Source: Caprella mutica
Lineage: Eukaryota; Arthropoda; Malacostraca; Amphipoda; Caprellidae
DNA: 64,000 nt
Direction of reading: 5' to 3'
Assembly: GCA_947561585.1 (NCBI GenBank)
Contig: CANNZV010002574.1
Span: forward strand, 1 to 64,000
In this document: piece after piece, positions 47,883 to 60,264 of the stretch
Numbering within the stretch: position 1 is the first letter of the stretch
Layout of the letters: every line of letters starts with the position of its first letter
Position numbers and translations under genes: made by a program
Notes under the pieces: generated by a model
The model's input: only the letters and a program-made list of their open reading frames with translations
Database searches by the model: none
Told to the model about the DNA's origin: nothing

Positions 47883-47938
47883 TGAGAGTGCTTTTATTTT
47901 CACAGTATATATATACCAAACTCTCTCTCTCTCTCTCT
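47883..47938 (-). promoter_or_regulatory. Promoter of the third Tweedle gene
   Basis: On the minus strand, a CT/GA dinucleotide run (47924-47938) is followed by TATATATATA (47906-47915), then AAAATAAAAG (47891-47900), and the start codon lies at 47857. Either AT element could be the TATA box. GAGA-type runs near promoters are common in insects. Confidence 0.5.
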
Positions 47939-49000
47939 GCTTGTGTTATTTCCACCTCCTAAAAAGTAGTCAGGTGGCTTTGAGGGGCGGTTGCTGAAAT
48001 CATTTCAGTTAAAAACAGATTAGTGCAATGTGTCAAAATTATTCAAACTGTTTGGAAATGCGAATAGCAGTTAGGTTCACTTTCGAGTTTATTTTATATA
48101 ATCTGGTTGCCGATTTTTCATTTTTATTGACATGCATAATAATTAAGCAATTACTACTTAATGATAATTTGTGGTACAAATCTAGAAATCTAAAAATGAA
48201 TAAACTTGAGTAACAAATAACGAAATTATAAAAGGTTATAGCATACAATTAAAAAAGATTGAAAATTGAAATTATTTTATTTTTCCACTTCTTTAAATAT
48301 TTACCAGGGATGATATGTTCGAGGTTTGCATTTCAGTTATTTTTGCCGTAAGATCAGGCTCAAACGTAAATTAAATTGGTTTAATTTTGTGGAAGAAATC
48401 ATTGGAGTCAAGTTAAAGGAAATATTAGCTTCAAAATATCATTAAGTAGCTACTGTAGAAGAAGAAATTTACCTTCGGAATGTTACCCTAAATTCCATCT
48501 CAGTATATATGCAATAACTAAATCTTGCAGTTTATAAATGTTTCTATTGAAGAATGTACATGTAGATAGTTTATAACTTTATATTGAAAGAGATATACGA
48601 AATCCTATGAATAAATTCTACTATTTAATTGAGTATCATGAAAGCGAACTAATGGTCCATAAAATAAAGTTCATGTCGCCTATTTTTCTTTCCTTCTCGA
48701 TTGGAGAAAGTAAGCGGCTGAATATTTGACGGGTCAGTGGTTTTTTATCATGCGGATAGATTACACAAAAGAAAACGCAATTGGCAGTAAATTAGAGAAA
48801 AAGAAATTTTGAAATAGGTAGTGAAAAACGGAATTACTCATGAAATGGTAAAATGATTGCCGTTAATAGCTTAAGAAAAATAGTATTGACTTAATTTAGA
48901 TAGATCGAATAAAAGATAATTGGTGTTTAAATTTAATAAAAATATACTTATGTACTATCACCAATAAACCCCTCTTCAATAAGAAAGCTTCTTGTCGCGG
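47939..49000. other. Non-coding, nothing recognised
   Basis: A+T-rich sequence without a supportable gene. Confidence 0.5.
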
Positions 49001-49004
49001 TTGT

Positions 49005-49135
49005 GGTGGGACTGGGAGATAACAAAGGACTTGAAGATATCTAACTAGGTTTGAAACTATCTCGGGCGTAGAAAGCGAGAGTGTCCTAACGGTTAAACCC
49101 TGATAGGCAGGCACCTCTTTACTGGAATTCATAGG
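49005..49135 (-). repeat. tRNA-derived SINE relic
   Basis: The minus strand reads TTTAACCGTTAGGACACTCT (A-box like), CGCTTTCTACGCCCGAGA (anticodon-arm like) and AGTTTCAAACCT (B-box like, compare GGTTCAAATCC) at tRNA spacing, followed by unrelated sequence. The acceptor stem does not pair, so this is not a working tRNA. A tRNA-derived SINE or tRNA pseudogene is likely; the source isotype is not clear. Confidence 0.5.
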
Positions 49136-50261
49136 GGTGGATTAAGAAAAGAGAGTGAAAGCAATAGGGAAGGAATTTCCGGTACCTTGGGTGGAGGTGG
49201 CACAGCTTAATTTTGATGTGTTCAAACTTGAAAGCAAGAGAGTAGTTTAATAAAATAGTTGAAATAGAATTGTATCCCCGGAGAACATAATCAGTTATCT
49301 TTGTAGGTTCATTCTTTATGGAAAGAAGCGTAGCAAAGCGGAATGTTTAAAGGAGGTTAGCGATTCACTAAGAGCATCTTAGCAGTTGACTCCACCATAA
49401 TTTTAAGGCTCCTTAGTAATATGTGTTTATGTCCTGAAATTCCAACCGTTAACTATATATGATTACAAATTATTATTATATAGTAACCCAATATCATACT
49501 TGATCACTTAATTCCAAAGATTATACTTGAAGAATTCAGTTATAATCGAAGTTATATTATTCGACAATCATCCTTATCATTGATGATTACAAGCTGCTCT
49601 CAATAGGTTGCTTTACGGTTACGAGTCAATGAGACTTGATGGAGGAGGATGTTTTACCTGAACAATGTTTCCTCGGAATGATAGATATAGAGGAGAACCG
49701 GGAGCATTTGGACAGTTTTTGTAAAAACTGAATAATTCGTTAACTAATTAGAATTTTACTATTTAAAGATTTATGTATGTAAATAAACATCTTAGTTCAA
49801 TTTGTATTAAGACTGTTTTACTATTTAAACTTTCATTCGAAAGTTATAAGACGAAATGTATGAGGGATTCAAGTGTCCGAATGCTCCTTCCTAGAGAGAG
49901 ACTTCGGAAAAGCTGTGAGGATGGTTCGGACATCATACAAATGGATAAAACTTTGGAATTTTGAGTAATTAAACGAAAGGATTGAATTCGGATCGACTAA
50001 TTTAATTGAAATAAACAATAATGACTTGTTGTTCACAGTAATAATTCACTGTATTTGAAATTTTATCATAATTGTAATGATTGAACATTTTCTCCAACAA
50101 AATATAGATAGCTTATAAATAATCATTGTAAAATTTTCTTTAAATTTAATAGCTATATATTAAAAAAAAATTGTATAACTATTTCCTTTTACTTTGGGTA
50201 TAACTATTTCCATTTTCTTGGAATTACGCCAAAGTTAGTAAATTACATCTCATCGAATATG
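49136..50261. other. Non-coding, nothing recognised
   Basis: Moderately A+T-rich sequence with no supportable gene. Confidence 0.5.
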
Positions 50262-50408
50262 TTATAGTCCAAGTGTAGATCTTGCTACACCTCCTCCAAT
50301 TTCAGCAGCTTTTCTGACAGATAAACCTTTTTGTAATTCATCAAATGTTTTTCGAAAACTTTTTTTATTAGCACCTCTATCAGTTTTACTTTTATAATGA
50401 AAAGGCAT
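50262..50408 (-). pseudogene. Pogo-type transposase N-terminal (Psq-like HTH) fragment
   Basis: A minus-strand ATG at 50408 opens a 48-codon frame that begins MPFHYKSKTDRGANKKSF and contains GLSVRKAAEIGGGVARSTLG before TAA. This matches the start of pogo/Tigger transposases and related Psq/CENP-B-type DNA-binding helices (RKTDRG, then SVRKAAE, then RSTL). The frame stops directly after the HTH, and no DDE domain follows, so it is a truncated relic. Pogo-type MITEs with CAG ends at TA sites are present in the same window. Confidence 0.75.
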
Positions 50409-50934
50409 GATTACTATCGTCAATTTGTAAACTTAAGACTAGTCAAGTCTCTATTAATCAGACTTAAAATTATTCTATAAATTTGCCAAGTATGTATTCG
50501 TTTAGGTAGCTGTATTCAATATCATAGAGGTGGTAATGGATTTCCAATGTGGATATGAGAAGTCAATGTACAGGGGATGCACCTGATTTTAGCTCTCAAC
50601 CATACTTCTATTTTATTTAATTATTCTATATATTGAAAGTAGAACGTTTTTAGTGCTTTACAATGGAATTTTTTGTAAAAAATATGTTCATCGTTACTTG
50701 GTATACGAAGTCTGGTGGAAGATGCGATGTTCGACATAGGGTGAGTGTTCTGTATGGTACTAACATTGAATCTACCTGCATAAATATTATTTTATTATCA
50801 TTTTTCCAGAAGTGATGACAATAATTTTTTTTAAATCAAAAATTTCAGAGCTTCTTATTCGTGGAAGATGTGTATACATCGAATTAAGAATGCCCATTGA
50901 TAAGGACTAATATATTACATAAGGTTTGAATTAC

Positions 50935-51800
50935 ACGGTGACTTAGAAATTTATTTAGGACCAAAGAAACATACTGCATTTTGAAAATGGCCTTGAATCA
51001 CTTTCTAAACACAGGTTGTTACGGAAGCACAAGAACGTATAACTTGGCCAAACAAAACAAATGGCAGCATTCCAAAGGAACGAGTTGTAAATTCGCTTTC
51101 CATGATGGACCATATTGTGAAATCCTAAAGATTAATGTCAGGATTTGAGAAGATCATTCTTGTTGTGTCCCAATATCCTATAAACTTGTCTTTGTGACAC
51201 TTTTAAATCATATTCGCTATTTGGGCTGGTGCTCTGTCTTGGGCGAGAAAGAATTGGTTCCAAATTATACAGGAGGCCAAAGAAGTACTCTTATCTGCAT
51301 CATATTCAAATGAATACATATAACTGTTGACTTAAAATCCTTCATTGATGATAATCAAAAGAGATTTGATCCCATCCAATGGAACAGCAGCTCATATGTC
51401 ATGACAGAAGCAGCTTTCTGGTGCTTTTATTGTCAAGTTTCCAATTCTATGGGCAGCATAAGCCTTATATTAGTTCTGACTATTCGTGACAGTGTCCACC
51501 GTGAATAACTTCTTGTTGAACCGAATCAAAATATTTCCTGTTGATTGTTTGAACTATAGCACTATCAGCTTGTCTTTAACTAGCCTTTTATTCATAAAGG
51601 CCTCTGAAATTAGCTATCTAGACTTCTACTTTTTGATTTAATTTTATATCCTGCTTGATTAGCCTCTGCATTGAGGAATTAGAGATAACCATAAGTTTCT
51701 CCTTTTTCTAAATCTCGATCCTTTGTGAATTTCAGTCAATACGCCCTCTTCACTGCATAAATTATACTTTTGAGCGAATTGAACACTTTCTTGTGAAATT
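50935..51800 (-). pseudogene. Tc1-type transposase relic, C-terminal two thirds
   Basis: In order on the minus strand: SMQRLIKQDIKLNQKV near 51680 (end of the DNA-binding part), DSVQQEV, then TVDTVTNSQN near 51500, AHRIGNLTIKAPESCF, AAVPLDGIKSLLIIINEGF, FFLAQDRAPAQIANMI near 51250 (second catalytic Asp), NPDINLxDFTIWSIMESE near 51130 (third acidic region) and a C-terminal VIRSCASVTTCV near 51040. At least four stops and several frameshifts interrupt it. The order and spacing fit an IS630/Tc1-type enzyme. It is related only distantly to the relics at 3346 and 15932. Terminal repeats were not found. Confidence 0.75.
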
Positions 51801-53750
51801 GGTTTACTGAAAAATTTGTGACACACCTAGAGCTGTTTGCCGATGTCCTTGGTGCAAACGTCGGCATTCTCGAAGCCAACACTCTGGTCATGCATAATTA
51901 TGGGATCAACCCACTTTTCAAAGAACTTTTTTTTTTATTTGTGGACCGATTATTCTACAATTTGTTAGGTATAAGTAACTTCGCAAAAAAAAAAGATTTT
52001 ATCAATGTAACTTTTTCGGCTTTGGTTTTCGAAAAACGTAGTTTTTGATTTTTTTATAATTTATTTTATCCAAGGATTCTAAAATTGTCTTTGGTTTTCT
52101 TGTAGCGTGAAAACTCATTGACCTCTCGTCTTTTCTAGGTTGAAAATACACATTTTACAAGAGAGCCAAAAACATATATATTTGACTAAAAATTTATATA
52201 TTTGACTAAAAACGTAAATACGTAAATAATTTACCTAAAAACATACGAAACCCATTGCAAACTTTGGGTCCTGCAATGGGTGGGTTGTAGTGCCTCAAGT
52301 CCTCAAGAAAATTAGGATTTACAAGTACACTGCCTAACATTTCTTTTGAAATTAAAATTATTATTTTTGACCATCTACGCCCCACTACCTAAAGACTCTT
52401 CATCAGCAACAAAAAGAAAATTGATTATTTTCACCAAAATCGACGGTTTATAAGCCATAACTCTTAAAATTGAATGGAAAAAATCCTTCATAATTTTTGT
52501 GAACACTGTTAGGTATATGGCGTCAAAAAGTTAAAAATATTGATGGCACATAATATAGCATTAAATAATATCTGAAATTATAGATATATCTTTTTGTGTC
52601 ACTTGGTAAGGTGGTACCTAATCTCCAACCTAAACCCAATGAAGAGTGCATTTGGAACCTTCTCATACGTCTTTTATAAGCTTTGAAGTTCCCATTATGT
52701 TTTTACCCATCTTTTAATATTCTATTCAAACTTTTTTCTTTACTAATAACAACATATTAAGATAAAATCCACGATACGAACAGAAGACGAATAATTTAAG
52801 ATGAAATGGATATGGAGGTTCTACTGTATTTAGAACCTCCTCCTTTTATTACGACGCATTAAAGTAAATATTTACAATTCATCAAAAGAAAACTATGTTT
52901 GTTAAACTATTACTATATTCATGGAATAAACAAAGGTTAAATTATCAGTAAGAAAAGTGATCTATTATTTCGAAGACACATCACTTCATTGTATACAGTT
53001 CATATCGATCGATCTATTATCGAACCTCAACATTCTAGAATATTTATTGCAATTTGGTAAACATTCTCAAATAATAAAGGAAAGTATTCCAAGGAAAATG
53101 TGATGAAAATATCATTTTGTTCACTTTACTTTAATTTGACACATGCACATATAAAAAACAGGAGTGAAAATTATTCCCTATAAGTGAAAGTGCTTACGGT
53201 CACTATAAAATACCTTAATTTTTGTGTTGTGATATCGAAAGACCTGCAACAAGAAAATCTAGTTCAACAATTAATACAATGAAATAGGAAGAAATGTAGA
53301 ATATTTTGGTTTAATGATTAACAAAATAACTTAAAGTAGGAATGAATAAGTTGAAGTTTTCTTTATTATTATATATAGTCATTTATTATAGGATGTCCCA
53401 CAAAACAAAACAAAACTTTAAATTAGTATATTTCAACAATTACTAAAATCACAGTTATCTTTCGAGTATCAATTCGTTTGTTAAAGCTTTCCCCATCCAA
53501 AGTTAAAATTTCATGATGATTTATTTCATTTTGTGAATATTATTACGATTTTATTGAGGGGGGGGGTTGAAAATGGCTTAGCACAAATGGTCAGAAATCA
53601 GATAATGAAATAAGTTCAAACGTAAAGTATATACTTTTTAAACAACAACCACATTAATAAAATAAATTTATTTGAAGGTTTTAAAATCATTCAAATAACT
53701 ATTCCTTTTAGGAAATATGGCCGATCCGGAGAAATGTGTTTTAGTATAAA
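51801..53750. other. Non-coding, nothing firm
   Basis: The stretch 51818-51940 is less AT-biased and could still belong to the Tc1 relic. The rest is A+T-rich, without supportable features. Confidence 0.45.
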
Positions 53751-54300
53751 AAGGAGGACGCCATTTTAATTTTAACAATGGTTGTTCGAATAGGTCGCAA
53801 GAAGACAGTACCACATGAAAACAAAATCAATTTTGTACAGCAACTACTTTCAGAAAATACAAATTTTTTTCTTATGAGAAATGGACAAAATATCTCAAAA
53901 TCTTCCATCAATCAAATAGAGGCATGACCTACTATTAATTAATTTAGTAGGGGTTTAACGTCTGCTTCGGAACCAAAGGCCATATCGCTGACGTCCAAAG
54001 GAAATTAAATACAAGGGACTAGAAGAAACAGTCAGAAAGGAAAGTGCTCCATGAACAAAGTCACTTTTCACCGTCGGTAACAATGCTCATGGATGCAGAA
54101 AAGCTTCTCTGTGAATGCAGTCACTTACCAAGGAATGTGACGAAAAGGGACACAAGCACTGGTGGCTGCACTCACGGATTTAAGAAGAAAATGAAGAGGT
54201 GATAGTAAATGAAGCCTACGAGCCTACCTAACACAAAAATGTAAGACCTCGTAGTTCAAGAGCATAACCCTAGCACTATTCTCTAAAACTGCAAGTAGCG
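53751..54300. other. GC-richer unidentified block, possible old repeat
   Basis: Composition differs from the surroundings. A motif GGGGTTTAACGTCTGCTTCG near 53949, and GCTCATGGATGCAGAAAAGC near 54088, look like repeat consensus remnants. No frame longer than about 40 codons is convincing and no family was identified. Confidence 0.3.
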
Positions 54301-54542
54301 TTAAAAAAATGATAAACATGGTAAAAATGAAAAAAGACAATCCATAATCCAAATTACAACAGTTCGGGGCCCAAGGGACGCCACAACCCTTCTCTTCCAT
54401 TCACCACAGACAGCTTCAGGATAGAGCCCCTGGGGGCCATGACCTAAAAAATATGCAAAGAATTCATCCTGAAAATACATTTTGAAATAGAGTAGTTTCT
54501 GGAGCACAGTGCCATCACTTCCGTATTAACCTGTGGGTTTTA

Positions 54543-55156
54543 CAGCAAAACCTCGAAGTAGACCAGAATTACGTTCCAAGTTTGTTTGGTCTAGTAAGAA
54601 ACTCACTTTATTAGTTTCCTACTAGACCAAAATAGTTTTCTTTAAAAGTAAAGCGGTGAATTTAATATTTTGATAGCTCTATTTGTTTATGATAGCTTTA
54701 ATGCCAAATTAATGGTGACTAACATACCAATTTTGAAGGGAGACACATTTAGAAACAGTATGAATTTTTTGCCTCAATTAAAATGAATATAATATTTTTT
54801 TCAATTATAGTATCATTTTATGAAATTATAATAGTCTTCACTGTATCCAGTTTTCTATAACTTTTCACATCAATTTTTTTAGCACAGACTTTACCATCAA
54901 ATTTGAAACCGATTCTGCCTTATGTTTTATCCTAAAAACAGCATAAATAATTATAATATATTATTCAAATTAGAGATCCATCTTTAAAACAGTATTGTAA
55001 TTATAAATCCTTGTAATATTTAAACTAGAATAACTGTCAGGTAACAAAAATTGTGTTTTGTCTAGTACGAGGTTTTTTCCAGTACAGTTTCAAAATTATC
55101 TTGGTCTAATAGGAGGTTTGTCTACTAGGAGGCTGGTCTAGTAAGAGGTTTTGTTG
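54543..55156. mobile_element. Pogo-type MITE, complete, 614 bp
   Basis: The ends are CAGCAAAACCTCGAAGTAGA and, reversed, CAACAAAACCTCTTACTAGA, directly flanked by TA on both sides (54541-54542, 55157-55158). Next to the ends, short repeats of the GGTCTAGTAAGAAAC and GGTCTAATAGGAGGTTTG kind extend inward in opposite orientation. No transposase. The TA duplication and the CAG..ACCTC ends fit pogo/Tigger-type elements. Confidence 0.82.
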
Positions 55157-55158
55157 TA

Positions 55159-56069
55159 CTTATTCCCATACACATACTCTTCAACTCGTTAGTCTATGTT
55201 GTATAAATATAGATTCAATTTACTATTTTAAAGTTTAAAGTCCAAAACGCGAACAGATAGAGGCAGAAACCGATTATTCTTTAAATTGTATTGCGGTCTG
55301 GAAAGCTTCCTAAAGAAATCATAAAATTTGCTCATCTAGTTTATTATTTTATAATCATATCAACTCAATATTGAGAGTCCATGAATAAAAGTATTGTCTG
55401 TCATTGATATAATAATACCTTCTCATCTTCGGATATGAAGCTAGCGTGTCAGTAGGAATAAACACAAATACTAACTTCATGTAGGTACCTACCATAGTTA
55501 GAGAGAGTGTGCATGATATAAATTTCAGGTAATACTTTAAATAATATATTAATGATTATATCAGCAAAATGCCATTGGAGTTCAGTAGTTTCGCACCTGT
55601 ATTTCAAATAGACCTTTAAAATTGTTAGGTACCCAATGACCAGTTCGTTAAACTGGTAAAGTGTGTTCGTAGAGATTTTTTTTCTATTCACAGTAAAATT
55701 AAAATAAACAAGGGGTTTATTTTCAGAATTTGTAGATCCTCTTCTTCAGAACATTAAATTTCATTCGACACGAAACTGAAGAGATGAGTGCACATAGCCC
55801 GGTGCTATAGCTGTTAATGTTAACAAAACTAACGTACTTTTAGAAGAAAGTGAAAGTTATTAGTATTGTGAATCATTGGCTACTCTCTTCAAGGCTCTAA
55901 AGTGTTGTCTAGAATACTCTAGATAATTTATAGGAAATAAAATGAAGAAGTGTTTATATTCTTTAGGAGATTATAATTATATAATGATAATAGGCTTATT
56001 TGATTTGGAGATTGAACTGAATTTAATGGGGCCGGCTAATTTAATGAATTCAATAGCGTCAGAAATACA

Positions 56070-56109
<40 letters not shown>

Positions 56110-57567
56110 TGATAAGGGGACACTGTGAACAACATATACTACCTAATTTAATGTTCTTTTGACTTAACCAATACAATGAAACATTTAATTTCAATACATT
56201 TTCTTTTTAATTGATGGTATAGTTACAGCTTCCAATGCACTAGCTAGGAAGTAAAATTATAATTACATTTTAAAACTTAATTCATTAGTTTCAAATTATT
56301 GATAATTAATTTTTTCTAGATGAAAATCTTGGATGGGTCAATTCCCGTAGTATATCATGGGAAAGGTTTTCTTCTCATATCATTTGTTGTAAAATATTAA
56401 ATTCTCAACAATTTTATTCGTAAATATATATTGTTTGATGTACACAGTACTTCAATATTAAACAATGTGATTCAATATTTGATTTGAAGTATGAAATATA
56501 TATATTTGAGATTAAATAATTGAAAAAATCACTCAAAAATCAAAATTTCCAAATTATCTGTCAAAATTCATTCATGAATTACTAATATCCCAAAATAATG
56601 CATTTTTTCTATGTCTATTATATAATATATATGTTCGATATGAGTGATATTCCTAATGAACATAGAACCTGAGTCTCAAAACCCATGTTCTATGTTTATT
56701 AGGTATATTCTCTCACATTGAACGTAACAGATATAGAAAATATGTATAAATTAGTAATAAAATAGGGAAAATTAACAATTTATGAGTGATCTCATATGAG
56801 ATCATGGTAGGTAACGGGTTAAGAAATTAGGCATTTAAAATGTATATACAAATTTTAATGGTCATATATCAAAATTTATTTTAAATATGAATACCTAATT
56901 TAATCAATTAATCACCAAGAATTCGTTGTTGAACCATTAACCATATTATTAAAATACTCATCAATAAATATAATGCATATAAGTTTCAATGTTTCTCTTA
57001 TTGATACAAACGCCTTATAAACTATTCATCACATAATAATTCTATTGATCTAATTGCATTTACCAAACAAAGGACTATAAATATTTAATAGTTCTCACAA
57101 CCAGGTGTATAGTTAAATTAGCTCCATTATCAAGCATCTCTGTTTGAATGTAGGTATCAATCGAATTGTAGGCAGTCTTTACAATCATTTTTCTTCTCTT
57201 TTACTAGGCAACCATAATTTCTTCTATTTAAAATGAAATCTATATTTTATCAATAAATTCTACCCAATAAAAACAATAGAAACAATTTTCAATGTCAAAG
57301 ATGAGTTGCCATGCGAAAGATATTTTAGGTATTTTGTTATTTGTCACTCAGTGCAGGTACGATAGTTAGGTAGGTTTGGTAATCAAAGATGATTATGCAG
57401 AAGACATGTTAGAAACGATTTACATCGTGGTAAATCACCTCTGGGCATCATCTGTGAAATCGTTTAGCGAGTATGCACTTTCACGATTCAGTTCCCAATT
57501 TGGAATAATGGAAATCTTGAGAATTATCGGTATTTGACATGAGTTGGTATTGGGTAAGTATTTGGAG
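55159..57567. other. Non-coding; one AT dinucleotide run
   Basis: An (AT)n microsatellite of about 34 bp lies at 56071-56104. Otherwise A+T-rich and without supportable genes. Confidence 0.55.
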
Positions 57568-57830
57568 AAGTGTTCGATTCAACCTCAGGGGTTTGGTGAG
57601 TCAGTTTCAGCGTTTCAATTATTGTTTGGTCATTATTTTTTTGTGTTTGTGCAAATTTCTGAATATCTATTTTGTGCTATGTATGCAAATGAGGCTTTAT
57701 ATACAGTTTGTGCACTAATACAGCATTTAGTTATATATTTGTTTTGATTTTGAAAAATAAAATAAAATGTTATTTTTCCAAGCATGGAACTTGAGGGGTT
57801 CATTACCTCCAACAAGGTTAAGAAACACTG
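57568..57830. mobile_element. hAT-type MITE, 263 bp
   Basis: The right end, reversed, reads CAGTGTTTCTTAACCTTGTT. The left end AAGTGTTCGATTCAACCTCA is a decayed match. The flanks ATTTGGAG (57560-57567) and GTTTGCAG (57831-57838) agree at 6 of 8 positions. GGTGAGTCAGTTTCAG near the left end is shared with the fragment at 12959. Confidence 0.65.
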
Positions 57831-57838
57831 GTTTGCAG

Positions 57839-58302
57839 AGAAGGCAAGTTCATTTGTATCATTAGACTTTACAAAATCCAACCAAAATGAAATGAAAAAT
57901 TAGGATAGCTTTGTGCACATTATACCAATTTTTTTTCCTAACTTTCTATGTTCCACCTTGAATTAAAAGAATCATTAGGTTTGATAACTTCATACTCTCA
58001 AACTGACTTAGCACTTACAATCTACATTTGCAAGGAGCTAATGTTCTACTATAGAACTATAGGGATACGTTTTCATGGAAAGCTGTTATATCGACTACCC
58101 GATGTACCAAAAATCACCCATTTTATAGACAACAATGACCGTACCTTAAGTAAGCTCATCAAATTTTGTATTTCTTTTCTTTTTACTGAAAAAATGTTTT
58201 TATGCAGTGGCCTTTCATGTATCAAATTTATTTGGGGCTATGTGCAAAGAACCCCAGGGTGATTCAAATAATAAAGATTTTTTTTACACAATTGAAAATA
58301 TG
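57839..58302. other. Non-coding, nothing recognised
   Basis: A 104-codon open frame on + (57948-58262) has no signal, domain or splice support and ends just before the next element. Confidence 0.45.
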
Positions 58303-58310
58303 AAAAATAT

Positions 58311-59172
58311 GGTTCTAGGGAAATTGCTCGAAAACAATTGCTCGAAAGACAATTGCTCGATCGAACAATTGACCGAATGAACAATTGCTCGAATGATCAA
58401 ATTGGTCACAGTGTCCAAATTAATAAAAGTCAGTTAATCATCAAGTTGGATCACTTCAATTAGCTGCACCTAACCATCCTGGTTTCTAATTAGTAATTTA
58501 TCATAACTGTATTTCATATTTTTAATCACTTATTACTATCAATCACAATAATGAGTTTTTAAATTTTAATCTTCCTGGTTTTCTTATTTTTATTGAAAAG
58601 GAATACTGCGGCAATTTAAGGTACTACAATTTTCGTTTTTTGTCAGTCAATAGCTCCAGTGGGCTCTGACTAGATGTTCTTGGGACTATAGTTAGGGTTG
58701 TTAAGTTTTAGCAACACGGGTTATGGGAACTACCGATAACAGGGTTTTTCCGACACATTTAGCTGACCACTGGTAATCGCGCCACTTTTTAATTTTTCTC
58801 TTTTTGGTAGCCATTATCTGGTTGACTTTTCTTCTTCTTTTACATTAGGTAATTGATTATTCGAAATTTGGATATTTGAGCAATTGTTAATCAGATAAAT
58901 TGTCGAAAGTCAGTCGACCATGAAGTGAAATTTCTTCGAATATAGTCGCACCTAATCGTCCTTGTTTCTAATTAGTAATTAATAATAACTGTATTTTATT
59001 AATTTTATATTATCGGAACGATTAATAATTCGAGCAGTTGTTCATTCGGTCAATTGTCTTTCGAGCAAATTTTCATTCACGCAATTGTTCATTCGAGCAA
59101 TTGTTTTCGAGAAATTATCTTTGGAGCAACTGTTTTCGAGCAATTATCTTTCGAGTAATTTACCGAATACCG
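58311..59172. mobile_element. Complete foldback element, 862 bp, perfect 8-bp target duplication
   Basis: The left end is GGTTCTAGGGAAATTGCTCG. The right end, reversed, is CGGTATTCGGTAAATTACTC. Both sides are flanked by AAAAATAT (58303-58310 and 59173-59180). The arms are 14-16-bp units around GCTCGAAAACAATT, about five units on the left and eight on the right, in opposite orientation. Inside is a direct repeat of about 50 bp (GCACCTAA, then TTTCTAATTAGTAATT and ATAACTGTATTT) at 58466 and 58948. No transposase. It has the same terminal plan as 19854-20656. Confidence 0.92.
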
Positions 59173-59180
59173 AAAAATAT

Positions 59181-59955
59181 GTATTTCTAGCATTTTTAGA
59201 TGACAGAACAGCAAAAAATTATCACTCAAACTTTATCTATAGTGGGAAAATGGACATTACTGTAAAATTTGAGAAGTTAGAAAAAGATTAGTTTATAGAA
59301 ATCCTTGAGTTTATAGAAATTCCAGAAGGCTTTCTAATAAAGTGACATTTTCAATTTTTATGATATTTTTTTATTTATCACCGATCAAAGCATCGAGTTT
59401 AGTTTTTTAAGTTTTCGTTAGTCATCAAAATTCGTTTATCCAAAGAAAACGGGTAAGAAGATGGAAAAATCCACTCCTGTAGTACTTAGTTGGAAATGTT
59501 TCAAGTGTTCTAAAACAATCTTTGTTTTGTTCTGGCATATATCCTCATAGACTTCTCGTCATTTGGAATTTACAAAAAAATAATACAAACAAAACCTACA
59601 AAGGTTCAATCACAGACTGAATGTAACCAATAGAGGCAATTGTGGTCAATAAATGTTCATTTTTAGTACGCTATTTTGTAACAACTTTGTCTGTATTGTG
59701 CTAAGCCTACTTTGTGGTTTTTCTCGTAGAGTTCAACGTCTTCAACAATTTATTCTCGTTTTTCTCGTGACATGATTATAATTTAAAATAATAGAAGAAC
59801 TGTATGTGGAAAACACAGCTTGCGATGAGCAAAGAAAACACGAACAATTTGGTGATTTTATTGATTTTAGGATTTCAGTAATTAGAGATCATTTCGACTG
59901 CCAGCAAAGGAAGTTTCAAAAATAATGAGATAAATTACGTATAAGGTTTTGATAC
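59181..59955. other. Non-coding, nothing recognised
   Basis: A+T-rich sequence without supportable features. Confidence 0.5.
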
Positions 59956-60264
59956 ATGCTCTTCTTTTTGTCAGTCACTTCAACTTTATTTATAACTAGT
60001 GTACTTCCCATTATCGCTCAGCGATCATCGCAACAATCGCTGCATGCAAAATGTACCTTAAGACGGGGATGTTCAATTGAAGCTTACTACATCATCAAAT
60101 CACATAGTTATCTTTATAAAAAAACTTACTTAGTCTACATACCTCTTGGGTGTTGGAGTGGGACTGTAAGGAGAAAAACGGTAACACATCATAATCTCGA
60201 TATAGTAATTGAATTACAGATCAGACCTTATCATGAAACTCTTATGTATATTCTAATCATCTGA
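59956..60264 (+). CDS. Hypothetical small secreted-type ORF
   Basis: A 102-codon frame from a true ATG. The start MLFFLSVTSTLFITSVLPII looks like a signal peptide or a membrane segment, followed by a basic, Cys-containing part (CTLRRGC). No family is recognised. A GTAAGG donor-like site at about 60167 lies inside the frame. It lies 316 bp upstream of the gustatory-receptor start on the same strand, so it could also be leader sequence or chance. There is no other support. Confidence 0.18.
   Translation: MLFFLSVTSTLFITSVLPIIAQRSSQQSLHAKCTLRRGCSIEAYYIIKSHSYLYKKTYLVYIPLGCWSGTVRRKTVTHHNLDIVIELQIRPYHETLMYILII

Noticed and set aside
49005..49135. Functional tRNA gene
   Set aside because: The A- and B-box-like parts are present, but the acceptor stem does not pair and the B box is altered.
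57948..58262. 104-codon plus-strand open frame
   Set aside because: No signal peptide, domain or splice support, and composition like the non-coding flanks.
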